Shown: positions 44,216 to 54,689 of the stretch, in pieces
Numbering within the stretch: position 1 is the first letter of the stretch
How the letters are laid out: every line of letters starts with the position of its first letter
Source of the DNA: Hyposmocoma kahamanoa
Taxonomy: Eukaryota; Arthropoda; Insecta; Lepidoptera; Cosmopterigidae
Length of the DNA stretch: 64,000 nt
Assembly: GCF_003589595.1 (NCBI RefSeq)
Contig: NW_020653774.1
Location: 747,846-811,845, forward strand
Direction of reading: 5' to 3'
Position numbers and translations under genes: made by a program
The notes under the pieces: model-generated
The model's input: only the letters and a program-made list of their open reading frames with translations
Database searches by the model: none
Told to the model about the DNA's origin: nothing

Positions 44216-44773
44216 ATAATTGAATATCAATTAATAAAAAATTAAATATAATTGAAGGTTCAATACCTATTATTGCAGTTGCATTTAGATTTTATATTTC
44301 TCTCAATTTGAATCAATGTGCTGCCATCTAGCAGTCAATAACTGAATGACGACGAATTCGAGATGGTTACTTAGTTCTCCAAAAAATAAGCGATCCTATG
44401 GCAGCGCTGCTGTATAAGGTTTATTTGCATTTCTTATAACAAAAAATATTACAATAAACAGAAAATTTATTAAAATTAAATAAAATAAGTAATAAAATAA
44501 TATAGTCATAAAATCCACCATGGATAATATTACTAGCGCTACTATCATTTTTGCACTTCAAACTAGCAGTATGAGGCATTTTTCTAGGATTTTCGATAAT
44601 TCTGCCACCGTTGAAAGGGCGCTTGTGAAAGAAAATCAAAACCGAGAAAGTAATGCTTAACGGATTTAAATGAAGAAATATCTACTGTTTCCAAACGAAA
44701 AAATGTAGATAGACACTTTCTGCAAACGCAATTAAATAAACCTTATATAATCTCAGTACAGACTACTAAAAAA

Positions 44774-45080
44774 AACCGACCTCAAAAATACACGGAATTA
44801 TATCTATTTGCCAAGTTTTATTGAAATATCCCTCGCCACTTCGGTTCTCACCACTCAAAATATATTGAGAGAGAGATAAGCCTTAAATTGGAGAACAGCA
44901 AAATCAACCATTAAAATAATTGCTCCTTATAATAAAATTTAGGCGCTATTTATAAAAATGAATATTCATGCGTGAAACTTGAAAATCGGTTCACAAATAC
45001 CGGAGTTATCGCGTAACATACATACAAAAAAAAAGAACATACAGTCGAATTGAGAACCTCCTCCTTTTTTGAAGTCGTTT
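44774..45080 (-). mobile_element. ACCGACTTC-family element, inverted, shortened
   Basis: Left AACCGACCTCAAAA (44774-44787) and right TTTTTTGAAGTCG (about 45066-45078) are the terminal repeats. CCGGAGTTATCGCGTAAC is the inverse of the interior at 3130-3566. It is about 130 bp shorter than the 3130 copy. It stops 7 bp before the Tc1-like transposon. Confidence 0.65.
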
Positions 45081-45087
45081 TAAAATA

Positions 45088-46632
45088 CACACATCAAAAG
45101 TGTCTAGGGATCAAGTACGTTTAAAAGTATTGCTGCAATTAGGGTTAATTATATTAACTTTTTTGTATCACTATTGATACTTTTTAGTGAGTTTTAACAT
45201 TTAAATAAGGAATATTGTTTAAAAGTCGATAATAAGAAGAAAATCGATTGTCAATGTGGTTTTGTATAAAAATGAGTTATAGCGTTTTGACAAAATCATT
45301 ACAATATCTGCATCGGAACCGAAACAATTTACATTATTATGGAGAGACGACATCATTTAACCCGAGAAGTGATGATGCGAGCCGTCGGAATGTTGGATGC
45401 TGGTTCCAGGCAACGTGCTGTGGCTTTCACTCTTAACACTACACAGAGCGTCATAAGTCGCCTCTGGACGCGCTATCGCATGACGGGCAGCGTGGCCGAG
45501 CGACATGGAGGACGATCTCGCATCACGACTCGCAGACAGGACCGGTATATCCAAAATACTGCTCGACGGAATCGTACCATGACCGCCATGATGTTGGTTA
45601 CGAGGCTCCACAGCTCCTCAGGCTTGCTAATAAGCGATCAAACAGTCCGAAATCGTTTACGTGAAGTGGGTCTGCGATCCCGAAGGCCGCTCAGAGTTCC
45701 ACCTATTGCACCCTGCAATCGCAGGACCCGTTTACGATGGGCTCGCGAACACAGAAACTGGGAGGAAGAAGACTGGCGCTATGTGTGCTTTTCGAATGAA
45801 TCCCGCTTCGGTATGAGACCGGATACAAGACGTACTCGAGTTTGGAGAACATCTGGACGTCATGAACGTTTGAGATATTGTCAGGAAGTTCATCCATATG
45901 GTGGGGGAACAATAATGATATGGGCCGGTATTTGGATCGGCGGAAGAACCGATCTCATTTGGATCAGGGGTAACCTCAATGCTCAAGTTTACGCAGAGAG
46001 GATTGTTTCAGATGTTATCATCCCTTTGCGAGGCCAGTTGGGTGATTCATTTCAACTAATGCATGACAACGCACGTCCACACACGGCTAGAGTCGTAACA
46101 CGCATTCTTGCCGAAGCTCGTATCAACGTTCTGCCGTGGCCTGCTCAATCGCCAGACCTCAGTCCAATTAAGCACGCGTGGGATATGCTTCAAAGAAGAG
46201 CTGTGCCGAGTATGCATACCGTACATACTCTACAACAATATTTTGACTTGTTACAAAACACATGGGCGGCCATTCCTCAAAGTGATTTTGATGAACTCAT
46301 CTTAAGCATGCCAAATCGCTGTAATTGTGTGATTCGTGTTAATGGTGGAAATACAGATTATTAATTTTCTTATCTTTACAATAAAAATGAGCAAAATCAT
46401 TATTTTCGCCATTTTTTTGTCATTTAATTGACGCCGTTAATTTAAGTTTTTTCCCCCAATTTGCAAAAACATCAATTTCAGTTTATTTTAATTAAATATA
46501 GGGGTAAGCGGTTAAATAAAACATAAGCATTAAAGTAAGAAGTCGTCCTGGAAGACTGGATTTGGTAAATATTGCTTAAATAATTTTTATTTCAAAAATA
46601 TTTACTTGATCCCTAGACACTTTTGATGTGTG
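45088..46632 (+). mobile_element. complete Tc1-like transposon
   Basis: A 1545-bp element with perfect 30-bp terminal inverted repeats (45088-45117 and 46603-46632; each begins CACACATCAAAAGTGTCTAG). It is flanked by the TA target duplication at 45086-45087 and 46633-46634. One open frame encodes the transposase. Perfect ends and an unbroken frame point to recent movement. The encoded enzyme is probably inactive, so the copy must have been mobilised by another source, or mutated after it landed. Confidence 0.93.
45339..46364 (+). CDS. Tc1-like (DD34E) transposase with two catalytic substitutions
   Basis: A 341-residue protein from ATG, of typical length. An N-terminal helix-turn-helix DNA-binding region (about 10-110) includes SRQRAVAFTLNTTQSVISRL and VRNRLREVGLRSRR. 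The catalytic core follows: FSNESRF (151-157), MHDNARPH (241-248) and SPDLSPIKHAWD (271-282). In the family the three metal-binding residues are Asp in FSDESRF, Asp in HDN and Glu in SPIEH. Here position 153 is Asn and 278 is Lys; only Asp243 remains. The spacing from 243 to 278 keeps the DD34E register. Each change can arise by one G-to-A step. It would bind its ends but probably cannot cut DNA. No frameshift or stop. Confidence 0.93.
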   Translation: MERRHHLTREVMMRAVGMLDAGSRQRAVAFTLNTTQSVISRLWTRYRMTGSVAERHGGRSRITTRRQDRYIQNTARRNRTMTAMMLVTRLHSSSGLLISDQTVRNRLREVGLRSRRPLRVPPIAPCNRRTRLRWAREHRNWEEEDWRYVCFSNESRFGMRPDTRRTRVWRTSGRHERLRYCQEVHPYGGGTIMIWAGIWIGGRTDLIWIRGNLNAQVYAERIVSDVIIPLRGQLGDSFQLMHDNARPHTARVVTRILAEARINVLPWPAQSPDLSPIKHAWDMLQRRAVPSMHTVHTLQQYFDLLQNTWAAIPQSDFDELILSMPNRCNCVIRVNGGNTDY

Positions 46633-46689
46633 TAGGTTGCAAAATTTTTTAAATATTACCGTTTTTCCTTTTCAACTTAATAAAAAAAT

Positions 46690-46865
46690 GTTTGTAAAAT
46701 ACTCGCTACTAGGCAAGATGGGCGCGAGCACAAGTAACCACACTGCAGGGCAAAGGCCTCCCTTCCCTTTCTCCACTCATCACGATTTAACTCCGCTACA
46801 GTCCAAGATCTCATATAAGCATCTAACTCGTCTAATCTAAGATCTCCTTGTGAGTCTTCCACGTC
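46690..46865 (-). repeat. dispersed repeat with ACTGCAGGGCAAAGGCCTCCC motif
   Basis: Carries CACACTGCAGGGCAAAGGCC and CTCCACTCATCACGATTTAAC, a combination seen widely in lepidopteran genomes. There is only one copy in this window. The overlapping open frames are incidental. Confidence 0.4.
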
Positions 46866-47499
46866 CCCCCTGTCTTGCCTTTAGTAATTTATCAAATAGA
46901 TATGTATTTCATTTCTGTTTTAAATAATTCTCTCTGGACGTGAACAAATTTCTTCGTTTGTGAATGAGTCGCCTCCCTCAGATAAAAATTGAAAAGTATT
47001 TATCGACTTCTTTGTCAGCCTGCACAGAGTCATGTCTTCCTGGTTTTGTCAAAAGATACAAATCACTTTGTGCTATACTTGCAAAATTTGAGAATACATA
47101 GACGTAATCTTCTCGCAAACTGTTACAGTATATTTTTTCCCTAACAAACATGTACCTACTGTTAAAACCACTTTATACAGACATATCGAAATTTCACTAA
47201 ATGTAAAAGTATCTACAACAACGAATCCTAGGAAGTAAAGGCTTCAGAGCCTTTTGAAATCGGAAGTTCTTGTGTCAAAGCATTGGGTACTTGGCCTCGT
47301 TCTCAGCACTAATTGCACAAGTATGCAGCCAACAGACATACTCTGGTTAGAAAAGAAACTTTACCAAGGATAACACGACAATGGAATGGTCTTTCAACTT
47401 TTAAAAGAATTTGTAAGGATATCAAGCAATTTACGAGATCTTTATTTATTTATGTATTGTAACGTCCAAAACCAAACATAAATTCGATAAAAATAAACA

Positions 47500-47790
47500 T
47501 AATAATACAAAGATCGAACACTTAGAAAAAATTCCTTTGATCCGGCTGGATTCCAACCGATGTCTTCCCGCAAAAACTATAACAAATAATCCACGGAACG
47601 AACTAGCGGACCTTACAACTCTTCTGTGCTTGTTGCAGGTCTTTGTATTTGGTTCTAAACGACTTTTTACCGTAGCGTCATCGTTTCCCACAGAAGACGT
47701 TGGTTCTAATCCAGCCGGATCGAAAGATTTTTTTTCTCAGTGTTCAATAATTGTGACAAACTAGTGGAGTAATTTCACAAAAAGTCAACA
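47500..47790 (-). mobile_element. family T element copy
   Basis: Left AATAATACAAAGATCGAACAC and GATCCGGCTGGATTCCAACCG. Right GACGTTGGTTCTAATCCAGC, GGATCGAAAG and CAGTGTTCAATAATTGTGAC, extending to AGTGGAGTAATTTCAC. The inverted ends here include the tRNA-like B-box region, so the terminal repeat is about 60 bp or more. Confidence 0.65.
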
Positions 47791-48340
47791 GATTCCAAGA
47801 ATAAATAAAACAAATATAATTCGACTCTCGACAAGTTTCAAGTTTTATACTTTTTTGGTTAATTTCACGACTCAATTTAGAATTTTTATTACTTCGACGG
47901 AAAATTCTGTAAATGGCAAACCCAGCAGTATAAAATCCGTGAACATACACTATCTGCGAGATAGCCACTGCATAATTCAGAAACCATTAGACCAGTCGCT
48001 TACTGCGCACTCTAAACACAACTCCCGTACTCTATCTTCAACTTTATCACACATGTGCTACGGTTCACGTTCCTTTAAACACGTGCAGGATAAAACTGCT
48101 ATAATTTTCGCGCAAGTTTTAGCTCTATCTTTGGAACGTAAAGGTTGAGATTTGTTTGGGGTGAATATAAATGCATTTTTGCAATAGCTTTAAATGGAAT
48201 TTCGCGTGTTAAAGCAATTATGGTTAAGCATTACAGGGATTAAAGTTATAGTGGTAAAAGCAAGCCGATTTTAAATACAAGAATCTGTTTCTCGTATACA
48301 GCTATGTCGAAAGGGTTAAGGTTGGAATTTGTTATATTTT

Positions 48341-48685
48341 TGTTATAATTATTAATACAAAGAAAGAATTAATAGAAAAAAAGAAAAGAAAAATTCCTTC
48401 GATCCGGTCGGATTCGAACCGACATCTTCTTGCATACCGTGCCAGACGCTATACCAACTAAGCCACGGGACGAACTAGCGGACCTCACGAATCTTTCTGT
48501 GTGTTTGTTGTAGTGTCTTTTGTATTTGGTTTTTTCGACGACTTTTTAGCCGTAGCGCCATCTATGAGATATCTTATGTATTTCGTCACCCAGTTAGATA
48601 CCTTTACAGCTACCAGACCGGCTAGAGATGTCACTATACATTGTGTTTACATTTTTATTGAATTGATATTCAATTTTTTTTTATG
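48341..48685 (-). mobile_element. family T element, first of a tandem pair
   Basis: Left TGTTATAATTATTAATACAA. The minus-strand tRNA-like head is the best preserved in the window: the complement gives GTGGCTTAGTTGGTATAGCG, CTGGCACGGTATGC and GTCGGTTCGAATCCGACCGG. The body contains AGCCGTAGCGCCATCTATGAG. The right inverted end is replaced by the left end of the next copy. Confidence 0.65.
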
Positions 48686-48850
48686 TGAAATTACTCCACT
48701 AGTTTGTTATAATTATGAATACGAAGATGAAGACTTAGAAAAAATTCACTTCGATCCGGTTGGATTCGAACCAACAACGTCTTCTAGCAAACCGTGTCGG
48801 CGCTATGCCTACTAAGCCACGGAACGAATCAACGGACTGTTTTGGTTTTT
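48686..48850 (-). mobile_element. family T element, second of a tandem pair, truncated
   Basis: GAAATTACTCCACTAGTTTG, TTATAATTATGAATACGAAG, then TCCGGTTGGATTCGAACC, CAAACCGTGTCGGCGCTATG and AAGCCACGGAACGAATC. The rest of the element is missing after about 48850. Confidence 0.6.
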
Positions 48851-49817
48851 AACGACTTTTTATTAAACCATGTCTTTTGCAAAGGGACACGCGGGGTCAA
48901 GGTCAAACGTCATATGGAATCACTATCGACCTAGTAACAATACCTAATAAGTTTTAGTTCTCCAGCTCTTAACAGTAATGATATATTTCAAAATACGTTT
49001 TCGTTTTCATATATTTCAAACGTTTAAGGTTTTACTTTTAGTGGCGATGAGCGGTGAAATAGGTTTTATTAAATTGTTTGGCTTCATGTCAATTTCAGTT
49101 ATATTTTACAGGTTGCAGGAAGAAAAACAGCAATTATTATTTTAAATTCCTATGTAAGGGAAGGTTTCAATTCCAACCAGTGTGCACCGCGTTACCGCGT
49201 TGATTTGAATGGACAAGCTCGCGCCACGGGGCGAGCTCGGGTGGCCCCACGCTGAAGCCGAAGTGGAAAGCCAACATAAGAGCGACGCCACACGGGCCCT
49301 GTCAATGTCGCAACGCTTAACGCATCGAGTGCCATACGAGCAATGCGGTGTCGCAATGCAACGTAAGCGCTCGGTTACTAGTGGAGAAAGGTTTCGCGCG
49401 GCAGTGTACATTAATGGCGAATGTGAATTTTATTTACAATGCAACATTTAAATTCCTCTGAACAATACAACCGCGCCACCGCTGTCCGGCCGCCGCGTAG
49501 ATCAAATTCAAGCCAGACTCGCCCGCGTGACCGGTACGCTCATTAGAGCTAAAACGTAAAAGCTAAGTAAATAGAGCGTATTTTGCCATGACAATTGAAC
49601 GCACGCGGTCACTGCGCGGCGGCAACGCGGACTCCGCTCGGCGACCGCGTGGCGACCGCACAGGGTGAGCGCGGTGAAATTCGTGTTGAATAAATGCGCC
49701 CTGACGCTGCTTACTTATTAGCCACCGCAACACCCCTCTCCACTTGGTCTCCTGGCCCCTAGTCCGAGTGCACGTGTTCAGTAGTCGCGCTATTCCAACG
49801 AACCATGTGGCGTGTAA
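48851..49817. other. intergenic, GC-richer than average, no gene seen
   Basis: Open frames on both strands at 49142-49451 overlap each other over Arg/Ala-rich, CG-rich sequence, which argues against coding. No domain recognised. Confidence 0.45.
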
Positions 49818-50928
49818 GGGCGCGTTCCCATTATGTCGTGACGACAGACTTTTTTGACGTCACGACGACAGACTGTCGTGACAATGGGAAGAGCTAGAAC
49901 GACAATCATCTGACGATAATAGCTTCTGCGCTAATTTTGTTTCCCAAATTACCTGTTACACAAACGTGAGACCGTAGCTCCTGTCAGGGAGGTTCTGGCT
50001 GAAAATCAGTGCTGTGCAAACTATAGTAATAATAATAATAAATATGTTTATTTCTCACCACAAAATACAACACAATATAAATCTTTGTAGATACGTTACG
50101 GTAGTATATTGTGAGAGCTGGTGCTTGATGTAGGTATTTCACCTGTATTACAAGTCACCGGGCCCAGTAAATAATAAGGAGTAAGTGAGTAGACGATTTA
50201 ATTTGTTGAAATACGTAAAACCATAAAATAAAAACTAAGACTAGACAGTACTTATTATTAGCGTGCGAAGTAGATGCATGTGCGTGTGAGTGGGTCTGTG
50301 TGGTGTGTGTTGTTTGTGTGAATTGTGGGCGTGGTGTTTGAATGTATGCCTATATAATGTGTATGTATATATATTAAAAAAAAAAATAATGTGAACCAAA
50401 CTGCAAAACTTAATTTACAATTTAAATGAAGCATTCAGATGAAGCGTATAGCTTCCGTGTCTTCATAGCAAATGTCCTCATAACTAAGTTTGCACAGCAT
50501 ATACCGAGCTCGGAATCCTCGCTGCACACCTGTGACCGTAGATATAGTTTTGTGTTTTTAGTTACTATTAATAGGTATGTTAGAATTTTCATTTGTACGT
50601 TTAATGTTATTTTTGTGTGGGTGTGGTAAATAAATGGAATTTGGAATTTGAATTTGGATAAATAAATCGTCACGACAAGAATGTGACGACAATTAATCGC
50701 AGCTTCAAACGATTATATCGTGCAAACTACAAGGCGGCTGCCGTGAACCGATAAATTGTCGTCACGATCTAACGGGAACAGCTAGACACGGCAGTCGTTC
50801 AATGACAAAATAAACGTTCACAACATTCGTCCATGACACAGTCACGACAGATAGTCGTGATATGGGAACAGACTAGACGCGACAGTCGTCCAACAATAAA
50901 TAAAAGGTTACATAATGGGATCGCGCCC
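49818..50928. mobile_element. MITE with GGGCGCG ends, interrupted by a LINE tail
   Basis: The ends GGGCGCGTTCCCATTATGT and (complement of the right end) GGGCGCGATCCCATTATGT differ at one position. TAA precedes the left end and CAA follows the right, fitting a decayed 3-bp duplication of PIF/Harbinger type. Inner sequence has repeated GTCGTGACGACAG-type motifs near both ends. A foreign segment (about 50027-50660) lies in the middle. Confidence 0.65.
50027..50660 (-). mobile_element. 5'-truncated LINE 3' end inside the MITE
   Basis: Begins (low coordinate) with AATAATAATAATAAATATG, the complement of an ATT-type tail as in the LINE at 26130. It also contains a GT-rich stretch (50275-50335). Only non-coding 3' sequence remains. 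Confidence 0.5.
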
Positions 50929-52164
50929 CAATAATATTCCCAATCAACCAATCCAATAATTTCCGTACGTGAGAAGCGTTACGCAGTAAGTGCTGTTTTT
51001 GTAATTTTACAGGGGACGCGATTTTGTGTACGGATTTATTATGTAATACAACGCAGCGTCAGCGCTCGGACAACGCATAGTGTGGCACTGCTTTAAAGCT
51101 CGGTATGGGTCATAATATAATTTAATACACTCTGAATACAGATGTAGAATAAGTTCATAGTGAACTACTTTTGTTTGAGTCATTATTTTGAAAAGCAGCC
51201 ATGTATAACTCTAACTAAATGTAAAACAGATGATTTTTAGGGTTTTCGTCTCCGGCTCTTTCACAGTTACCACAATTTCAACATTTTCCTACGAAATTCG
51301 ACTAGATTAAGGATAATACTAAATGCAATAGCCATGTTTACACTGAATATTATTCAACAGAAGTTTCAAATCACCTAGAAATAACATAAAAATGACCAGT
51401 AACTAATTATTTGTAAAACTGTGTCATCCCTATTGACATTTTGATATGAAGGGAGAGATTGCAAACATTCGAGTTCTGGTGGTAATTCAAGTTCAGAATC
51501 GGAAATAGATGCTGGATGATATAATATGTGGTAAATTAATACCAAATAAAATCTTACAATTTTGTTTCTTTTTATCTACCATTACCTACCATCGAGAAAT
51601 AAATAATAATAGGATGCAAAAACTTTTTTTTATTCCTAAATACGTATCAATAAGTATTTTGTAAATTTTATAATAATTGGCTAGGTAAGTATTACTTCTA
51701 CATAACCCAATTACATACTTACCTATTTAAATTCCAATTAAGGGAGCAGGTCGTGGGCAGAGCAAGCCTTAATAAAGTGCATCGAAAAAAATGTTCTTTT
51801 CCTATGTCATCGTTGGTTGCCAAGCAACGTTTTGTTATTAAACATTCTACATCGAATTTGGCTATAATATAATCTCGTTACAAGTGTACATTATTTTGGT
51901 CAGCGTGTTATTTTGATAAATGCCTTCACTGGTATTCAAACCGATCACCTCTCAATCAACTATCCTCCCATTGGTTTACCATCGTTCCTTTTATATTAAA
52001 CAATTGATTAACTTAATTAGATGCCAGTAACGAAGGGTTCCACCCTTTGTCACTGTTCTATAGAGTACTATTCCCATTGACATTGCCTAAGAAATTTATA
52101 CTCCTATTTAGTGGTAAGTATTGAATAGAAAAGGTCTCGCATAGAACCATTTGCTGCGTACTTT
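50929..52164. other. intergenic downstream of the minus-strand gene
   Basis: No domain or long repeat recognised. Confidence 0.45.
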
Positions 52165-52267
52165 CTACACGGGCGTGCTTTCTGGGCATATCCAATCTTC
52201 GTCACTATTCATCTTCCGAATTGCAACTTCGATGTTTGCCTCGAACGTGCTGTACAGAGAGCCAAAA
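52165..52267 (-). CDS. unknown host gene, exon D (last)
   Basis: On the minus strand TTTTTGTTTAG ends at 52268. The following sequence encodes GSLYSTFEANIEVAIRKMN and ends CPESTPV with a TAG at 52165-52167. It resembles the start of the plus-strand exon at 63954 (LIKRAFEAK), both having FEA at similar depth. The splice phase left by exon C (1) needs two bases before the first codon, but the conserved frame is reached only if the exon begins five bases further in, where there is no AG. Either an exon is missing, the donor differs, or the copy is broken. The function is unknown. Confidence 0.45.
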
Positions 52268-52667
52268 CTAAACAAAAAGATAAACAAATTTTTTTTTAAA
52301 TGAAATGAATGAACAAAAATTTTATTCATATTGTTACTTATACAGTAAGTATTAAAAAAAAATGAGCATCCAATTAATTCGACAGGATATCGTCCTGTTT
52401 GAATTTGAGTAGAAGTAAACAAGAAAATTAATATTTTTTTATTAAATGTTATATTTATTATTAAACGTTATATTTTTCCGATTATCCTTCATTTGGGCTT
52501 AAGCTCTCAGTCCATAAAGCAAATATTTTAGATCCGAAAAAACGTTATTAATATCTAATACCTTTCCAGAAACGCAATATCATGAAATGATCGAATTAAT
52601 TATTTTCAAAATGGAAACACGCTAACAGATCCGCCCAATAGCAATACATGTAAATATGTATTCTTAG

Positions 52668-52935
52668 TGGCAGTAGATCTCCTTGTGAAAGAGGTCGTCC
52701 AGGGAAGTACTGCCACCGTACCTATTTCTGCCGCCAAGCAGTAATGTCAGCATTACTGCGTCCCGGTTTTAAAGAGTAAGGGTGCAAGTGTAATTACATG
52801 CACATGGGACTAATCAGTTCATATCTTAGGGTGATGGGCGCAGTGGAAGTGTCCCTCAGTTCTTTGTGATTTAAGCTCACGGACAGGCGTATCGCTCACC
52901 ACCAGGCACACAACTTGTTCGTCCCGTCAATTGGT
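52668..52935 (-). repeat. dispersed repeat family A copy
   Basis: GGCAGTAGATCTCCTTGTG, GTCCAGGGAAGTACTGCCACC, GCAGTAATGTCAGCATTACTG, GGTGATGGGCGCAGTGG, ACGGACAGGCGTATCGC and TTGTTCGTCCCG in order. It lies in the putative intron between exons C and D. Confidence 0.65.
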
Positions 52936-52975
52936 GCCATAAAAAAAATTAAAGGACGAAAAGACATTCGAGTAC

Positions 52976-53072
52976 CTTCCATCCAATAAACGGCTTGTTC
53001 TTTGTCTTCTACTTCTTCCTTCATGCTTTCAACTGTCGAAGGTTGAGTAGGAACTTCCCAACCCACTAAAAC
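52976..53072 (-). CDS. unknown host gene, exon C
   Basis: 97 bp bounded by AGCATTTTCCAG (acceptor) and AAG/GTACTC (donor). It enters in phase 0 and leaves in phase 1. It encodes 32 residues, VLVGWEVPTQPSTVESMKEE followed by VEDKEQAVYWME, acidic and open in one frame only. The phases match those of the plus-strand exon at 63496-63634. The entry phase also fits exon B, which ends in phase 0. No domain recognised. Confidence 0.5.
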
Positions 53073-53592
53073 CTGGAAAATGCTAGTTTGCAGCTGCGTT
53101 TCTAAATATTGTATGAAAAATAGTGACGCGGCTGCAGCGCCACAGGCGCGCCACTGCGACTCAAGTGTCGTCGTAGTGGCGCGCGACATATTTCCTACGT
53201 TTTCTTTTCTCTACCTTTTGTTCGCTCCACTAGTATCTGGAGGTTTACCGTGAAATACGAAATACGAAGCTACGAACATCGTTTTAGCTTCATATCAAAC
53301 CGGAGGCTACCACGAAACGCGTACGAAGATCGTGATTTGACGTAAGTTCTTACTCCGAAACGTAAAATGACAGCTTTCGTAATGAATTTGGAATTACTTT
53401 CATCGTAAACTGACATATGTAGTACGAATGAGCTTCGTTGCAGACGCAGTCACGTAGTATCCTATTTCGTGGTAGACATCCAGTTTCATCATCATCTAAC
53501 GCGATTGTCAAGGCCAAAAATACGAACTTGCTAAAAGTGCGTTGAATTGTCAGAAGGAATTTGTTGTTAATCTTGTTATTTTTTTGCACTGT

Positions 53593-54075
53593 AAAGGAGG
53601 TTTTCCACCGGCGAGGCGAGACGAGAATTGAAATCGCTTCGGCAATATCTACTACATAATACCTCGTGCAAGCTCGCGCTGTGATTGTGGATAGTGAAGA
53701 TTCAGCGCTGTTCATCTAGGGATAAATACGCGGTAGAAGTAATATGTCCCGTAAATTATTATTATTAAATATGTTAACGGAAGAAGAATCAGATGAAACC
53801 ATATTTAAAAAAAATCCCAAATCGTACACACCATCCGAGCTCGTGCGTGACCATTCGGGCACTGGTCAGCTTGCGCGAGAAATCGTGTTTCCGTTGCAGA
53901 GTATAATACTTTATGTGGGCAACAATACTGTCCAATATTAAATCAACAAATATTTCAATTCTCATCTCACCCGTCCTCGTCAATCCAGTCTGTTTCCACC
54001 GAAGACGGGCTAGGAGAGAATTGAAATTTTGTCATACAAATTTTAATCCTCGTCTCGCCTGTAAAAACTACTTTA
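53593..54075. repeat. composite inverted-repeat element in an intron
   Basis: GGTTTTCCACCGGCGAGGCG with ACGAGAATTGAAAT (53599-53634) recurs inverted near 53950-53994 and 54040-54075 (TCCTCGTCTCGCCTG) and direct near 53993-54030. This suggests a MITE, or two overlapping MITEs. A 65-codon plus-strand frame from ATG at 53744 (EEESDETIFKKNPKS) is inside it and may be a transposon remnant; I do not call it as a gene. Confidence 0.45.
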
Positions 54076-54284
54076 ATTAAGGCACTTCACACGGTTATTT
54101 GTATTTGCGTATTTCGTATATTTGGCAAGCAAGTACCATGTGTAGATAAGATACAGCGAATACAAATATCCATGTAAGGTACTAAATCCACCCAAATAAA
54201 GTCCCGCTACTGATTATGAGTCTCTGTAACGAGGTGTCCGATCGTAAGGTAGTAAGAGTTTACAATCTTGGCGTGTTCACTTAC

Positions 54285-54379
54285 CGGTGTCACCATTAAC
54301 CTTTGGATATCAGGTCGACCTTGTAAATATTTGAAAAAATCTATACATTTCATTTCCGTTTCTTCATTGTCGTCTTGTT
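54285..54379 (-). CDS. unknown host gene, exon B
   Basis: 95 bp between acceptor TTACTTGTTTTAG and donor CCG/GTAAGT. Two bases complete a codon left by exon A, giving Glu. Then come 31 codons: QDDNEETEMKCIDFFKYLQG followed by RPDIQRLMVTP, ending in phase 0. The plus-strand sequence at 62297-62391 is also 95 bp, with the same phases and similar residues (QDE..., CDFFDYINSR, MKVKP). The equal length, phase and motif argue for duplicated exons of one gene family. No known domain is assigned. Confidence 0.6.
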
Positions 54380-54689
54380 CTAAAACAAGTAACACGCAAC
54401 AAAAAACAAAATTGTGGTAAATTAATGTATCAAATCAAGGTAGAATCATAAACAAAACTTTAACACAAAAATTCGCTTTTCCGTAAAAGGTTTATGTATT
54501 GAAAATAAATTCATTGACATTTCTAAATTCTCTTGATCTAATTCAAATTTGGCCTTCCAAACAAACCAACATTTCGGGCCCATCACAGGCCCCATGATCA
54601 CGACTGAGATGGTAAAGTCACCAGTTATGTCTAATATTTGTGGTTTGCATGTTATGTATGATACATCCACACCGATAGCCGACCGTGTT

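Noticed and set aside
48395..48480. tRNA gene on the minus strand
   Set aside because: The A- and B-box regions are good, but it is one of several dispersed copies with the same flanking body, so it is a tRNA-derived repeat. I did not find a credible acceptor stem.
49142..49451. Overlapping 80- to 89-codon frames on both strands
   Set aside because: CG-rich sequence lacks stops on both strands; neither frame has a domain.
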